A DNA stretch of 64,000 nt from Xiphydria camelus (GCA_963678675.1 OY783195.1:22778387-22842386); one strand, 5' to 3'. Numbered from the stretch's first letter, positions 44,751 to 56,928 are shown. Notes: generated by a model from the letters alone, not told the origin. A program made the numbers and translations.

Positions 44751-46587
44751 TGACTCACATATTTTTTGTTGGTATTGCCATGTAGTTTAAGATTTTAGTT
44801 GTTTGCCTCTTGTCAATTACAGCATATCCCGGAAAAACATAGAAAACCACGAAAATACGGAGAAAATGACATTTTACAAAAAAATCTTTATTCTTTGCTC
44901 CTATTATTCCTATTTAACTTTTATTAATAACTGATTTCTATTTCAGGTATGTATCATTCATTTTAATGAAAACAAATCAGATAATATTTTCCGATCATTT
45001 TCCGTTCAATCATTTCAAAAAGTTCGTGAGTGTGTTGAAGTGCGACTGAAGGAATTCACTGAAAGTAATAGACTTGAAACTGTGTGTAGACAAGTGCAAG
45101 TGGATCTCAATGTAATCATGATTTTTACTATCGCTGGTGTTACCAAAAGTTTACGAACGTATAAAAAATTACAAAACGTATGTGGCCATCGGGCACTGAA
45201 AGCGACCCATCAACATCCAAGCAAAGCCGCAGATCAGCTCCTACAGGAAATCTATTTCCGAGCGATAGCTGCATTTTTTGCCACAAGAATCGAAAATGGA
45301 TATCTTCGAAAAAAAAAGTACGAGTTGCCTATGTATCACTGAAATCGCGGGGTTGTCCATTCTAAAAGCTATAGAAGCGAAAGCAGATGACAAATTGTTA
45401 TGTGAACTCAAAGATGTAGATTTTATAGCTCGTGAGGTGCACTATCATAATCACTGTCGTAAGGAATACACAAGACATCCTGATAGGCGACCACATGTCG
45501 CTCCAGAAAGTGAGTCACTTACACAGTAAAAGGCGCACAAACAAGCATTTGAACATTTAAAGAACTATGTTCAAGAAAGTATCATTGTTGCTGGTAATGT
45601 TGAACGCACGGCAATGCTGCGTGAGAGGTATTTGTTATTTATGATGGAACATTCACTACAATTTTATAATGAAAACTATAAAACTAAAAAATTAAAAGAA
45701 AAATGAATAAACCATTTTGGTAATCATATATCATTTTGGCAGCCAAACTACAGAAGCGAACTTATATACTCGTCATGGATACAACGAGGATAAGCCGTAG
45801 AAGCTGTATTTGAAGTTGTTTCATCAGATATGCGAAGAATCCAAGAGGCTGCAATGATTTTGAGACGGCATGTCCAGCAGGAATATGAAAATTCACTTGC
45901 AATGCCTTGGACTCCTTCAGCCGAATTCTTGGCATCAGATGAAACGAAGGCTCCTAATAATTTACTACGTGAATTTTTTTCGTATGTAACAAGCGGGAAA
46001 CCACTGCAAGCTGCGAATAACAAAGTTAAACGCACCGTGAAATCCTTTGCATAGGATTTATGCTATAGCATTACTAATGTTAAATGGAAAATGGCGAAGC
46101 ATTAGAGTTTAGGAATGACTATAAGGCACCTTACAGGAAGTGCAGAACTGGTAACGTTGGTAAATAGATGTAGTCATCGTGTGTCATACTCACATTTGCT
46201 TAAGTTACAGATTGCTATGAGCAACAAAATAAAATACAATGATGAACTTCTTCCTTCAAATATACCTATCTACAACATTGTGTCGCATTTGTGTTGGGAT
46301 AATTTCGACCTAAATGAAGAAACTCCATCAGGTAGTAGGACAACTCATTCAACACATGGGATTATGGTTCAAGAAAGAAGCACAAAATATTATTTATAAA
46401 CATACCTTCTTCAACGAAAAATTTTAATGAAATGGGAATGAATTGAAAAAGAGTAATTTTCTCCGTATTTCTGTGGTTTTTCATATTTTTCCGGGATATG
46501 CTCTAATTGACAAGGGGCAAACAACTAAAACCTTAAATTAGATGGCAATACCAACAAAAAAATATGTGAGTCAGAAATTCCCACGGG
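44738..46587 (+). mobile_element. 1.85-kb element with ~140-bp TIRs and a decayed ORF of unknown family
   Basis: The left end (CCCCGTAGGAATTTCTGACT onward) is the reverse complement of the right end (46451-46587) over about 140 bp, including TTGTTGGTATTGCCAT, TCAATTA and GCATATCCCGGAAAAA. Between them lies one long decayed plus-strand coding region. Superfamily unassigned: no target duplication is visible because the left flank is poly(C). Confidence 0.75.
45030..46400 (+). pseudogene. decayed ORF of the 140-bp-TIR element
   Basis: Coding-like segments in changing frames: ATRIENGYLRKKK and LCITEIAGLSILKAIEAKAD (45250-45390), DFIAREVHYHNHCRKEYTRH (near 45420), HFGNHISFWQPNYRSELIYS (near 45715-45770), ILRRHVQQEYENSLAMPWTP (near 45850) and LGMTIRHLTGSAELVTLVNR (near 46105). 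The last is SHLCWDNFDLNEETPSGSRT (near 46280). Similar uncharacterised proteins are repeated in many insect and cnidarian genomes, as I recall. It has at least four stops or frameshifts. I cannot name a catalytic motif. Confidence 0.6.
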
Positions 46588-47174
46588 GGGGAGGGGATGG
46601 TTTCATATTGGTAGCTCATGGTCTATTAGGCCCTTCGCACACTACGCTACGCAGGTGTCCGATACCTAAGTCGCGAACTCAAGTCGTAAGTAATTGGAGA
46701 CGCATAGCTCGCACACTACGCTACTGAAGTCGTAAGACCCGCATCGCCACCAGTTACCGTACCTTGAGTAAATGTCTGAGACCAACATTTTTTCTCTGGA
46801 ACCATCAGGAAAGGGTGATAAAAACATCACACACACTATATTCCTTCCTTCTCGTTAATTTGTTCTAATAATTTATTTTCTTCCATCACTATACATTTTT
46901 CTTAGCTTGGTGTATCATCTATTATTACAAATAAACATTCATTTCCCATTAAATTAAAGAACTTTGTACTATTTGTTGATGGAAGAGAATTTGTATAAAA
47001 ATTCAGCACCCTGTTTCTCCGAAACTCAGCGTTTCCGGACCCTTGCTCATAGGAATTTGTTTTCTTATTTCCATCCAAGGAACCCACCCTTGAAGTTTGC
47101 CGCAATATTAAAGATACACCCGGTATATTTACTTACTTGGCTCAAAAAAATATTTTTTTCCGCCGTAATCAAGT
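46588..47174. other. unassigned DNA
   Basis: No coding frame or repeat recognised; a short direct echo of GCACACTACGCTAC occurs at about 46637 and 46711. Confidence 0.35.
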
Positions 47175-47588
47175 ATATGTGATGGGCCATGTGAAATCAT
47201 ACCAGATGTCGGAAAAGTAAATTTTGCGCTAGAGCCCAAAACGCTCTTACTCCACGTAGAGGCGTTGTCCGCACTTGAAACTTGCAGGATATCTAGGTAC
47301 ATATACGTTGAACATCATGCCAAAATTTCAACCCGATTGAAGCAATAGAAGCCGAGATATTAATTTTTTTTGTGTATTGTTCACTTCGTAATCTTTAACT
47401 GCGTTTTTCTCGAAACTACAATTTTCTGTACTTGAACTTTAAAAATTCGTAACTCCGGCTGTAATAACGCTAGAGCTTCGATTTTTTTTTGTTTTGAAGA
47501 TCAGAATCTCCTCTATCGTAATCTGCCATTTTCCCGAAAAAAAATTTTCCGACATCTGGTATGATTTCACAGGGCCCATCACATATAT
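47175..47588. mobile_element. 414-bp MITE with TATGTGATGGGCC ends
   Basis: TATGTGATGGGCC and CATACCAGATGTCGGAAAA at the left pair with the right end over about 45 bp. TA-rich flanks make a TA duplication possible. No ORF. Confidence 0.75.
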
Positions 47589-47810
47589 ACATTTATTAAT
47601 TGCAAATAAACTCTTTTCTCAGTATACGAAGTAACTTTGATCAAGCGAACGAAATATTCACTAAACTGACAAATTTCTAGAAAATCATAAACGGAATCAA
47701 GGAATTTTACTTCCAAATTTGACCGTGATAAAACATTAATCGCTGTTTCTCAGAATCTCACATACATTACAAATTCTATTATAGTGCACATATTAGAGTG
47801 CATGCAGTTC

Positions 47811-48105
47811 GGGCGGTATATTTCGGCAAACAAAGACTGCTAATGTGTTCGCAGTCCTGCACCTTTCCCGGAAAGCTAATTACCTAACGAATTATAATGA
47901 ACCACTTCTCGCAGATACCGCTATATTTCGAATGCATTCGAAATGTATTCAGCTTTGTAAAGAGGAGAAATGACGATTTCAATGACGATAACCGAATATT
48001 TCGGTAAACAAAGGTTCATTCCGACTCGTCCAGTAATTAACCTTTTCAGGAAAGGTGCGGGACTGCGAACTCATTAGCAGCCTGGATTCGTCGAAACATA
48101 CCGCT
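47811..48105. repeat. foldback of ~295 bp
   Basis: GCGGTATATTTCGG...GTTCGCAGTCCTGCACCTTT at 47811-47875 pairs in reverse with 48035-48105. Its GGGACTGCGAACKCATT motif also occurs in both copies of the dispersed repeat (about 19475 and 43497), showing shared ancestry. Confidence 0.6.
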
Positions 48106-48325
48106 TCGCTGATAGCGAGATTAACCTTAGTTTGGCGAAGTATTTATGATCGCGATGCTATTGGGTTGGAAAATAAATTCGTAGCGTTTCCTTTTATTTT
48201 CTTTTATTTTACAACGATTTGTTTGCTGTTTCGCAGTGTTTATATTTATTCGAAAGAGCTCTTTCTCCTCTACAAAACTGTTGTAATTGTTTCTTCGAAT
48301 AACAATTTTTTATTATTTTTCTGGC

Positions 48326-48517
48326 TTAGAAATGGAATATCCATGAGACAAAAATCAGCGTTTCCAACATCTTTTTTATCAAAGACTCGCCTATAACACT
48401 TTCTTCGTACACGTCGCAAATGTCCTGAATGGCTGCGGCAGCTTTTTGACCTCGATGAAAAGCGAAGAAAAACAGATGTCGAAACTGCTGATGTTTGCCT
48501 CCTGGATATTCCACTTC
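48326..48517 (-). pseudogene. mariner transposase N-terminal fragment
   Basis: Helix-turn-helix region FFAFHRGQKAAAAIQDICDV and YEESVIG, then a frame change to DKKDVGNADFCLMDIP, which corresponds to the GNFDL linker of mariner. The catalytic domain is deleted and the left TIR follows within about 150 bp. Confidence 0.75.
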
Positions 48518-48520
48518 TAG

Positions 48521-48980
48521 AGGTCGGGACATACATTACCGGGCCGTGTCAGGGCCGGAGCACGGCCGAGTATCGTCCGTCGTCCGGCGAACGATCTGTC
48601 CAATAGAATCAAATGCTTTTGTTCTCACTTTACCGGGCCGTAACCGGGCGTCGCTAACGGACTGTCACCGGGACGGGCCAGTTAGTTTAGTTTTACTTTT
48701 TTACGGTGACGATCCGGCCGCGCTTCTCGTGTTTCCGTAATTTACGTGTTTTAGCGCCTAGCAACCTAGCAGTTTCCAAGACAACTGACGACTGACGGAT
48801 ATGTGTGGTTCCTAGATACACGCGCCGTGCAAGGCTTCTGATCATTTCTTCCTCTTCGGCCGTGTTCGACCCTGGCACGGCCCGGTTATGTATGTCTCAC
48901 CCTTTAACGTGCCGTGCCAGGGCCGACTGTGTCGGCCGTGTCCCGGCCCTGGCACGGCCCAGTAATGTGTGTCCCGACCT
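48521..48980. mobile_element. internally deleted copy of the GC-rich foldback family
   Basis: AGGTCGGGACATACATTACC at the left end jumps directly into the right half of the family as seen at 3060-3495, and ends with GTGTCCCGACCT. Most of the left arm is missing, so it is no longer a full palindrome. The flanks are CTAG and TAAG. Confidence 0.8.
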
Positions 48981-50139
48981 TAAGACAGAGAAATAATAAA
49001 AAATTCAATTATTCGAAATAACAATTATAACAGTTTTGTAGAGCAGAAAGAGCTCTTTCGAATACATATAAACATATTGTCAAACAACAAAATAAATCGT
49101 TGTAAAATAAAAGAAAACATAATTGTGCGACGGAAGAGTCTCGGCGACGGGAGTATCCGAGACTTGAGCATTAATCCAGTCAAATTTCCGTTTAAATCGA
49201 AAAATGAGACATAATGGCGAAAACTTGGGAAAAGTTGTGTTTTGATGTTATTAATGGAGGGAACATATTAAAAGAAGAATCCCCCTCCGGCGAAGTGTGT
49301 AAAAAAATTATTTATTGTTGAAAAAATCGGTTCTTCGCTAATATTTTGAAAACTACGTGACCTATTGAAAAATAGTTAAGACAAAAGTTGTAGATAATAA
49401 AATTATCTACAAAAAAGCTATTACACTTTTTACCCTATCTTCAACGCCTAACAAGCTAGGACCTCGAGATGAGTTGAAATGTTCAAATATTCATAAATGA
49501 TTTTTGCAATTTTCTTTTTTGTAACCCATTTAGAACAATCTCATCATTTTTTCTAGCGAAACCAAATTTTGATTTTCATTGTTGTTTACACATGATTGAT
49601 TTTTAAAGTTTTAAATGCTTGAATTTACATAGAAATTTGCAATTAAAAATTTTTTTAATTATACCATCGTTTATTTTGGATTGTTTCTGAATAAAAAGAT
49701 AAATAGCAATTCAACGTGTCTCATCTGGTTTGGAAGATATGCTAAATTGAAAAGGAAGGAGATTTATGCGATGATCACCACTGACTACACAAACTGTGCC
49801 AAACATATAGACGTTTGTGTGCGCGCGCTGCTGCAGTTGTCTGCGAGTGTTAGTGAGGCAGAGGGTTGGTCTCGGCGTTTCGGAGTAACTGTTCCGTTGC
49901 AGGGGATTCGTAGCATCGTGACCATGAATACCTCGCCAACCTAGTAGCCCAGGCAGTGTGCATTATCTCATTTCTATTAGCTTTTCTTTCCAGCGCCTCC
50001 TAGGTAAACGGTTCTATTTTTGGTTGATCAACAAAATTGATTCAATTTCATTGAGCAGTACTTGGAGAAACAAATTTTTGAAAATCGCGTCACGCGCGCG
50101 TTCCAAGTGTCTGGAATTGGCGTACATTATATCACCAAT

Positions 50140-50209
50140 GCTTCGATAGCGCAACGGTCAAGTTGCCGGGCTGGGAGTCTCGATGTCGTGGGTTCAAATC
50201 TCGTTGGTT
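50140..50209 (+). ncRNA. tRNA-like Pol III unit, copy 1
   Basis: Box A is TAGCGCAACGG at 50147, box B is GGGTTCAAATCT at about 50190, and a T9 run downstream can serve as a Pol III terminator. D-, anticodon- and T-arms can be drawn with several wobble or mismatched pairs; the acceptor stem is poor and the best loop (CTGGGAG) would give a GGG anticodon, which eukaryotic nuclear tRNAs normally lack. It is therefore a tRNA-derived or decayed unit rather than a working tRNA. Confidence 0.55.
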
Positions 50210-50916
50210 TTTTTTTCTTTTTTCTTTATTAACTCTTTTTTTTTTTCATTTGATTGCACCACTTCTTGTTATAGAAAGTGGTTTACATTACCGAATAAAA
50301 TAATAGTTTCAATGTTTTTCATAGTTTTACATTATTTTCTTCCTTATTGAGGTGAACCAATATTATTTGTAACAACAGTTGGAAACATCGTTGCGTTTTT
50401 TTACTCTTACATTTCGACATAGGAATTTTTGGCTGCCGAAGATTTTGTTCATAATTTTGAGTGATAGTTGTCGAAAAAACATTTGAAGCACACCGTATTT
50501 TGACACCATAAACATTTATTTTGACGAATGGGATTTTGCCACACGCACATTTACACTTTAAAAGTGTTATCGAAAAGCAAATTTCATTGTTTCATTCAGT
50601 GTTTCAAATGTTTTTTCGACAATTATCATCCAAAATCATGAACAAAATTTTCGGCAGCCAAAAATTCCCATAACAAAATGTAAGAGCAAAAAAAAATGCA
50701 ACGATGTTTCCAACTGTTCTCATAAATAATATTCTGCCCTGCTAAGACAGGAAGTCGTATGTGCAAAAACATCGATTTTTGCTTTTTTGGCTATTTGAAC
50801 ATATCTATGAGAAAAAATCATCTCTGAAACAGTGCTTTGAGAACAAATTTTTTGGAAAAACGCGTCGTGCGCGCGTTCCAAGAGTGTCTGGAATTGGCGT
50901 ACATTATATCACCAAT

Positions 50917-50986
50917 GCTTCGATAGCGCAACGGTCAAGTTGCCGGGCTGGGAGTCTCGATGGCGTTGGTTCAAATCTTGTTGGTT
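50917..50986 (+). ncRNA. tRNA-like Pol III unit, copy 2 (palindrome loop)
   Basis: Same sequence as copy 1 with changes in the T-arm region (GATGGCGTTGGTTCAAATCT, TTGTTGG) and a T6 run after it. Box A is unchanged. Confidence 0.5.
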
Positions 50987-51771
50987 TTTTCTTCTTCTTT
51001 GTTAACTCTTTTTTTCATTTGATTGCAACCCATTCTTGTTATAGAAAGTGGTTTACATTATCGTATAAAATAATAGTTTCAATTTTGTTCATAGTTTTAC
51101 ATTCTTTTCTCCCTCATTGAGGTTAACCAATACTGCCGTGCTAAGACAGGAAGTCGTATCTACACTTTAACACATTACGATATGTTCAAATAGCCAAAAA
51201 AGCAAAAATCGATGTTTTTGCACATACGACTTCCTGTCTTAGCAGGGCAGAATATTATTTATGAGAACAGTTGGAAACATCGTTGCATTTTTTTTTGCTC
51301 TTACATTTTGTTATGGGAATTTTTGGCTGCCGAAAATTTTGTTCATGATTTTGGATGATAATTGTCGAAAAAACATTTGAAACACTGAATGAAACAATGA
51401 AATTTGCTTTTCGATAACACTTTTAAAGTGTAAATGTGCGTGTGGCAAAATCCCATTCGTCAAAATAAATGCTTATGGTGTCAAAATACGGTGTGCTTCA
51501 AATGTTTTTTCGACAACTATCACTCAAAATTATGAACAAAATCTTCGGCAGCAAAAATTCCTATGACGAAATGTAAGAGTAAAAAAACGCAACGATGTTT
51601 CCAACTGTTGTTACAAATAATATTGGTTCACCTCAATAAGGAAGAAAATAATGTAAAACTATGAAAAACATTGAAACTATTATTTTATTCGGTAATGTAA
51701 ACCACTTTCTATAACAAGAAGTGGTGCAATCAAATGAAAAAAAAAAGAGTTAATAAAGAAAAAAGAAAAAA

Positions 51772-51841
51772 AACCAACGAGATTTGAACCCACGACATCG
51801 AGACTCCCAGCCCGGCAACTTGACCGTTGCGCTATCGAAGC
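51772..51841 (-). ncRNA. tRNA-like Pol III unit, copy 3 (right arm)
   Basis: Exact inverted partner of copy 1 over boxes A and B, with the T-rich terminator reading leftward as an A run on the plus strand. Confidence 0.55.
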
Positions 51842-52809
51842 ATTGGTGATATAATGTACGCCAATTCCAGACACTTGGAACGCGCGCGTGACGCGATTTT
51901 CAAAAATTTGTTTCTCCAAGTACTGTTCAATGAAATTGAATCAATTTTGTTGATCAACCAAAAATAGAACCGTTTACCTAGGAGGCGCTGGAAAGAAAAG
52001 CTAATAGAAATGAGATAATGCACACTGCCTGGGCTACTAGGTTGGCGAGGTATTCATGGTCACGATGCTACGAATCCCCTGCAACGGAACAGTTACTCCG
52101 AAACGCCGAGACCAACCCTCTGCCTCACTAACACTCGCAGATAACTGCAGCAGCGCGCGCACACAAACGTCTATATGTTTGGCACAGTTTGTGTAGTCAG
52201 TGGTGATCATCGCATAAATCTCCTTCCTTTTCAATTTAGCATATCTTCCAAACCAGATGAGACACGTTGAATTGCTATTTATCTTTTTATTCAGAAACAA
52301 TCCAAAATAAACAATGGTATAATTTAAAAAATTTTTAATTGCAAATTTCTATGTAAATTCAAGCATTTAAAACTTTAAAAATCAATCTTGTGTAAACAAC
52401 AATGAAAATCAAAATTTGGTTTCGCTAGAAAAAATGATGAGATTGTTCTAAATGGGTTGCAAAAAAGAAAATTGCAAAAATCATTTGTTATGAATATTTG
52501 AACATTTCAACTCATCTCGAGGTCCTAGCTTGTTAGGCGTTGAAGATAGGGTAAAAAGTGTAATAGCTTTTTTGTAGATAATTTTATTATCTACAACTTT
52601 TGTCTTAACTATTTTTCAATAGGTCACGTAGTTTTCAAAATATTAGCGAAGAACCGATTTTTTCAACAATAAATAATTTTTTTACACACTTCGCCGGAGG
52701 GGGATTCTTCTTTTAATATGTTCCCTCCATTAATAACATCAAAACACAACTTTTCCCAAGTTTTCGCCATTATGTCTCATTTTTCGATTTAAACGGAAAT
52801 TTGACTGGA

Positions 52810-53389
52810 CTACATGCCAGTCGCGGGAGACTAGCGTCGTCGACGAAAGTTGCGTCGCATGGTGTGTGCGAACGTCCATTAGAATGTATTGCACAGCCGC
52901 ACAGCCGTACGCGCGCGACATAGTACGGCCCTGTGTTTCATTGATTTCAACGGAGAAATAAATAAATTTCAAAACCGAATATCTCTATTTTTAAACGTTA
53001 GAATAATTTGATTCATAAGGAAAAGTTATCAGTTTTTTTATAACCTAAAATCTGACAAAATTTTTTAAAAATTGCTCGAAAAGTGCTATAGCACTAAACA
53101 TACCTTAAGATTCTTACACACATATATCCTGGAAAATTTTTATCCTGAGGCCATTTGACCTTTCAACCGATAATGATATATCTCCATTGTTGTTTGTTCA
53201 AATTATAGAATCAGTATGGTTTATCGTTAGAAACACGGTGCATAATGATGCAACTGTCATAGATATTTCATAATCTTGTGCTCGCTCTAAATCAACCTTC
53301 CTGATTTACTTTTGTAACACCTACGACTGATAAAAATAGAAAAAAAATATCATCTGAACATTATATCATTGTATAAATTTATGACCTAC
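52810..53389. other. unassigned DNA
   Basis: A GC-richer stretch at 52815-52930, then AT-rich sequence. No feature recognised. Confidence 0.35.
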
Positions 53390-53550
53390 TTGTTTTAATG
53401 AATCGAGCGCAAGGTGAAATTCCTGTGTAGTTTGTACGATTGTTTTCTCGTAATTTTTGAGCTCATCAAACGTTGTCAACTTCTGTGGTTTGTCTGTAAA
53501 GTATTCGTCTCTTGCCACGTCCCGGAATACTCCTTCCCATGTATAACCAC
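53390..53550 (-). CDS. isolated coding exon, possible host gene
   Basis: A 161-nt exon with a good acceptor (TATATTTTAG before 53550) and donor (CAA then GTAGGT at 53389-53384). It is open throughout, encodes about 53 residues of non-repetitive, well-mixed composition (WEGVFRDVARDEYFTDKP, then FDELKNYEKTIVQTTQEF), and is predicted to be helical. No other copy occurs in the window and no transposon motif is nearby. Neighbouring exons were not found within reach, so introns must be long or the exon is stranded. I do not recognise the protein. Confidence 0.5.
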
Positions 53551-53779
53551 CTAAAATATATAAAAAAATACATATATGAGATTCAGTATTTATAATATTA
53601 TATAAAACATAATACTTCATCGCAAGTGAAAAGTATTTCTATAAAGAAAACCAGAGTTTTGATTGTAGCAATTGAGACCTCGATTAAGAGCATAGATTAA
53701 TGGTTTGATAATTGAAGGAGTAAGTAGATAAATCCATTTCTTGATCAGTCATTTGTTTTGTTTCGTGGAGCTATTACAA

Positions 53780-53905
53780 TAGTATATTGTGCAACAAGGG
53801 TTGAAAATTGGCGATTGCTGACGAGTGTGAAGTTTGCTGCCCGAGCGAAGCGAGGGCTGCAATCACACTCGTCGGCGCCAACTTTGGTCCTTGTTGCACA
53901 CGATA
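53780..53905. repeat. 126-bp hairpin
   Basis: TATTGTGCAACAAGG pairs with CCTTGTTGCACA. Internally GACGAGTGTGA pairs with TCACACTCGTC around a GCCCGAGCGAAGCGAGGGC stem. Confidence 0.75.
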
Positions 53906-53907
53906 TT

Positions 53908-54116
53908 TTTTATAACAAGTGAATGCAAGTGGTGCTTTTCATGCTAGTTTTCAGGGACGAAAGTGAACGAAAATTCACCCAAGGGACGAAAGTGAAGCAA
54001 GTATAAACTGTGCATGCGCGAGCTCAACTTTTCTATCCTAGCGTGCAATTTGCTATTTTCGCCCCGTAAAACTAGCATGAAAAGCACCACTTTCGATGCA
54101 CGTGTTATAAAAAGAA
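53908..54116. repeat. ~205-bp hairpin
   Basis: TTTTTATAACAAGTG and GTGGTGCTTTTCATGCTAG pair with the right arm (CTAGCATGAAAAGCACCAC, CACGTGTTATAAAA). An internal GGGACGAAAGTGAA is repeated twice. Confidence 0.75.
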
Positions 54117-54905
54117 CGTTTTCCTCACTCATGCCCATTTCAAGACCTTTTCCAGGCTATTTTTAGACCGTAAGATGGCAATTTCCCCGCGTGACACCGA
54201 TCGGGAGTCCGTAGGCTGTTAAAAGCATTTTACTCAGACTGGCGCGATTGCTTAGTCCGAAGTGGATTCTTTTTTCAAACTGATGAATGCAACGTGAAAT
54301 GAGCCGTGTATACTTCTGTTTGTTTTGTTTTGAGAAATGGGCATTCGTGACAAAATAGTATCTTATGTCATTAGGCGGAAATCTGAGGTTTTTTCAAACT
54401 ATTTAATTAGGTTGTAACACGAGGCATGGTTCGCCGAAGGCGAGCCTCATCCCCTCACCATGCCTCGTGCTACGACCTAAACACAGTCTTAAAAATCCGA
54501 GGATTTCAGCCAAATGACATATACTATTTTTCCTCACGAATGCCCATTTCTCAAAACAAAACAAACAGAAATATACACAGCTCATTTCATGTCGTATTTA
54601 TCAGTTTGGAAAAAGGACCCACTTCGGACTAAACAATCTATTGGCAGCCTGCGGACTCCCGGTCGGTGTTACGCGGGAAAAACGCCATCTTACGGTCTAA
54701 AAATAGGCTGGAAAAGGCCTCGAAATGGGCATGTGTGAGGAAATAGCATCTTATATCATTAGGCGGAAATCAGAGGTTTTTTCAGACTGTGTTTAGGACT
54801 GTGTCGCCGAAGGCGAGCCTTGTCCCCCACCACGCCTCGTGCTACGACCTAATTAAACACAGTCTAAAAAAACCTCGGATTTCCGCCTAATGATATAAGA
54901 TGCTA
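54117..54905. repeat. compound foldback
   Basis: The left arm 54117-54420 and right arm 54475-54745 are inverted around a small hairpin (ACGAGGCATGG / CCATGCCTCGT). A second hairpin (54750-54905) reuses the edge sequence ATTAGGCGGAAATC and CGCCGAAGGCGAGCC. The three hairpin units are chained end to end. Confidence 0.75.
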
Positions 54906-56928
54906 TTTCCGTATACTCTCACTAAGGTGCATTTTATATTCTCCGACTTAGTTTCTGATGTTCAAGGTAGTCGTTTCATTTATTCTTATCCTCTTTGGTC
55001 CCGAAGTATTTTTTGTAACCTAATGATTTTTTTTCTGTTACACGACTAAAAATAATGTTTAAAAACAGTGTACCTATATCATTGTTTTTTAATTATTTTG
55101 TTAATATTGCAAAAAACAGCGTCCAACTGGCTAGACACTGGAACCTAGTTTGGAAAAAAATGAAATTGTAAAATTAAACAAAAGTTTATCTCATTAATTA
55201 AAAATATAATGTTATTTATAAGAATAAAAAATATATACATTTTTTGAAATTCAAAAAGAACAAAGAAAAAACATGTTAAGAGTGATTTTCTGAAACTCAC
55301 TATAACTTCACTTGGCGTTGACAAATAATAGGAAACAAGTATTCTGATAGCTGCAGTTGGTTGCCTAAACACAAGTAAGAGTCATGTAGCCTACTGGACA
55401 AATGGAATCAAGTATCACAAATTGTATACAATTTCAAGTAAGGCATACATAAAAAGTGTCTAGTTGGCTGGATCGGGGGACCGAAGAGGTTATACCTAGA
55501 TTTAACTTATTCGGTCGCTTAATTATATCACTTCGTTGTCTTCGCTATCTAGATGCAATAAATTGATTTGCTTGCATGGGAAATGAACCATTTTATAGTT
55601 CTGGTTACATAAAGTTCTCAATAACGTTCTTGTTCCGTCTAACTGTGAATTCTCTTAGATTTAATCATTTGCGTTCTCATTCTTTGACTCTCAGGTGTGT
55701 GATAGCATTTTATTTATACCTATAAAGTGAATAGAAGGGAGATGATTCAAGATATCGAACTTTACGAAACAGAGAAAGAATTATTACTCTAATATATAGT
55801 ATTTATTTCTAATCATGTAAGTTTAGTAGTAAGATTGAACATTTCTTAACATTAAGTAGCTAATTCTCATTATAATTTTTCTATTATTCAGATTCAATTT
55901 CAAATACTTACAATCATTGATAATTCATGATACATACCTATTCACAATCGTTTATAACACAGGCCTGCGATGAAAAAAATACAAGGGAAGTGAAAACTAA
56001 ACTTTATGTCTTTTTTGGTGTTGATTGAGAAAAAAATAATAAAAAAGTTCTATCACGTCGTTTTTTTGAAAAATTCAAGTTTACTTTTTTACCGATATAT
56101 TAGGAAAGCGTTTTCGCGCGGACGAACCAGCGACTCGAGACGATGTCGGACACGAACAACAGTTTACAAATAATAAAATTTCACGAATTTATATATTTTT
56201 GTATTGAATACACCAGAAATCGTTAAATTTTACACTCTGTAATTAATTTTTGTGTGGTATTTAGTAAAACAATCCCCAAGTGCACGACTATTCCAAGCGA
56301 ATGCAAAGTTGAGACTAACTACGTTGAATAAGAATGCAGGCCGAGCCTCGTTTACGAAATAGGTACCTATCTCACTAGGAAATAAACATACCTATCGAGT
56401 TCGAAAGCGCAAGGGCACAGTATAGGTATGGGCACACTTTGAGTGGACGCGTCGTACCGCACGAGCGATAAATCTTATCGCGCATCGGAAATAAACATAT
56501 CGTGTGTATGTGTGAAAATATGGTGCAGTGCCGCTCTTCTCAAAAAATCCGGGCGAGAATGTTTAATGTTTTCTCGCACGTGGAGCCGAAACATATCGAG
56601 TTCGGCGTCGCTGAGTGACGGATCGAACCGCCGGGCGCGGAAGCTAGACACTACCCGGGCGCCTCTAAGGCGCCCCTCCACCCCAAAGGGTTTAAAAAGA
56701 AATTAAAATAGTATGTGTTGGTGATTTTTCTCTAGAAACTACACCATAAGTTGATGTATTTAAGTTTAAACCCAAGGGAACGTTCAGTTTTCCTCTCGAC
56801 CAGAGGCGGCTCCTGCGATCTGGTCGAACAGTGGTTTTCATCCATTTAAACCTATACAAAATAATCGATTGCTGAAAAATTAATTTGCCTCACCAAGAAT
56901 CGATTATTTTACATGTATTGTAGGCGCC
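54906..56928. other. unassigned AT-rich DNA
   Basis: No coding frame, terminal repeat or known motif recognised. The last 500 bp is GC-richer and may already belong to the gypsy element's upstream region. Confidence 0.35.

Larger units (their letters stand above)
48159..49125. mobile_element. mariner deletion derivative split by a GC-rich foldback
   Basis: The left end is TA followed by TTGGGTTGGAAAATAAATTC, matching irritans-type mariner termini. 48195-48325 pairs in reverse with 48995-49125, but the outermost right terminus is lost. A fragment of transposase is on the minus strand. The GC-rich element 48521-48980 is inserted within. Confidence 0.7.
49176..52809. repeat. 3.6-kb palindrome carrying tRNA-like units
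   Basis: The left edge CCAGTCAAATTTCC and the right edge GGAAATTTGACTGG start long, highly similar arms (49176 to about 50810 and about 51178 to 52809). The central loop (about 50811-51177) is not unique sequence but a direct third copy of the tRNA-bearing segment at 50060-50360. The arms include a (GCGC)-rich region, the same ORF-like stretches in both orientations, and the Pol III units annotated separately. High arm identity implies a recent duplication or gene conversion. Confidence 0.85.

Noticed and set aside
50140..50209. Functional tRNA gene
   Set aside because: Boxes A and B are good, but the acceptor stem does not pair and the apparent GGG anticodon is not used by eukaryotic nuclear tRNAs; kept as tRNA-like only.
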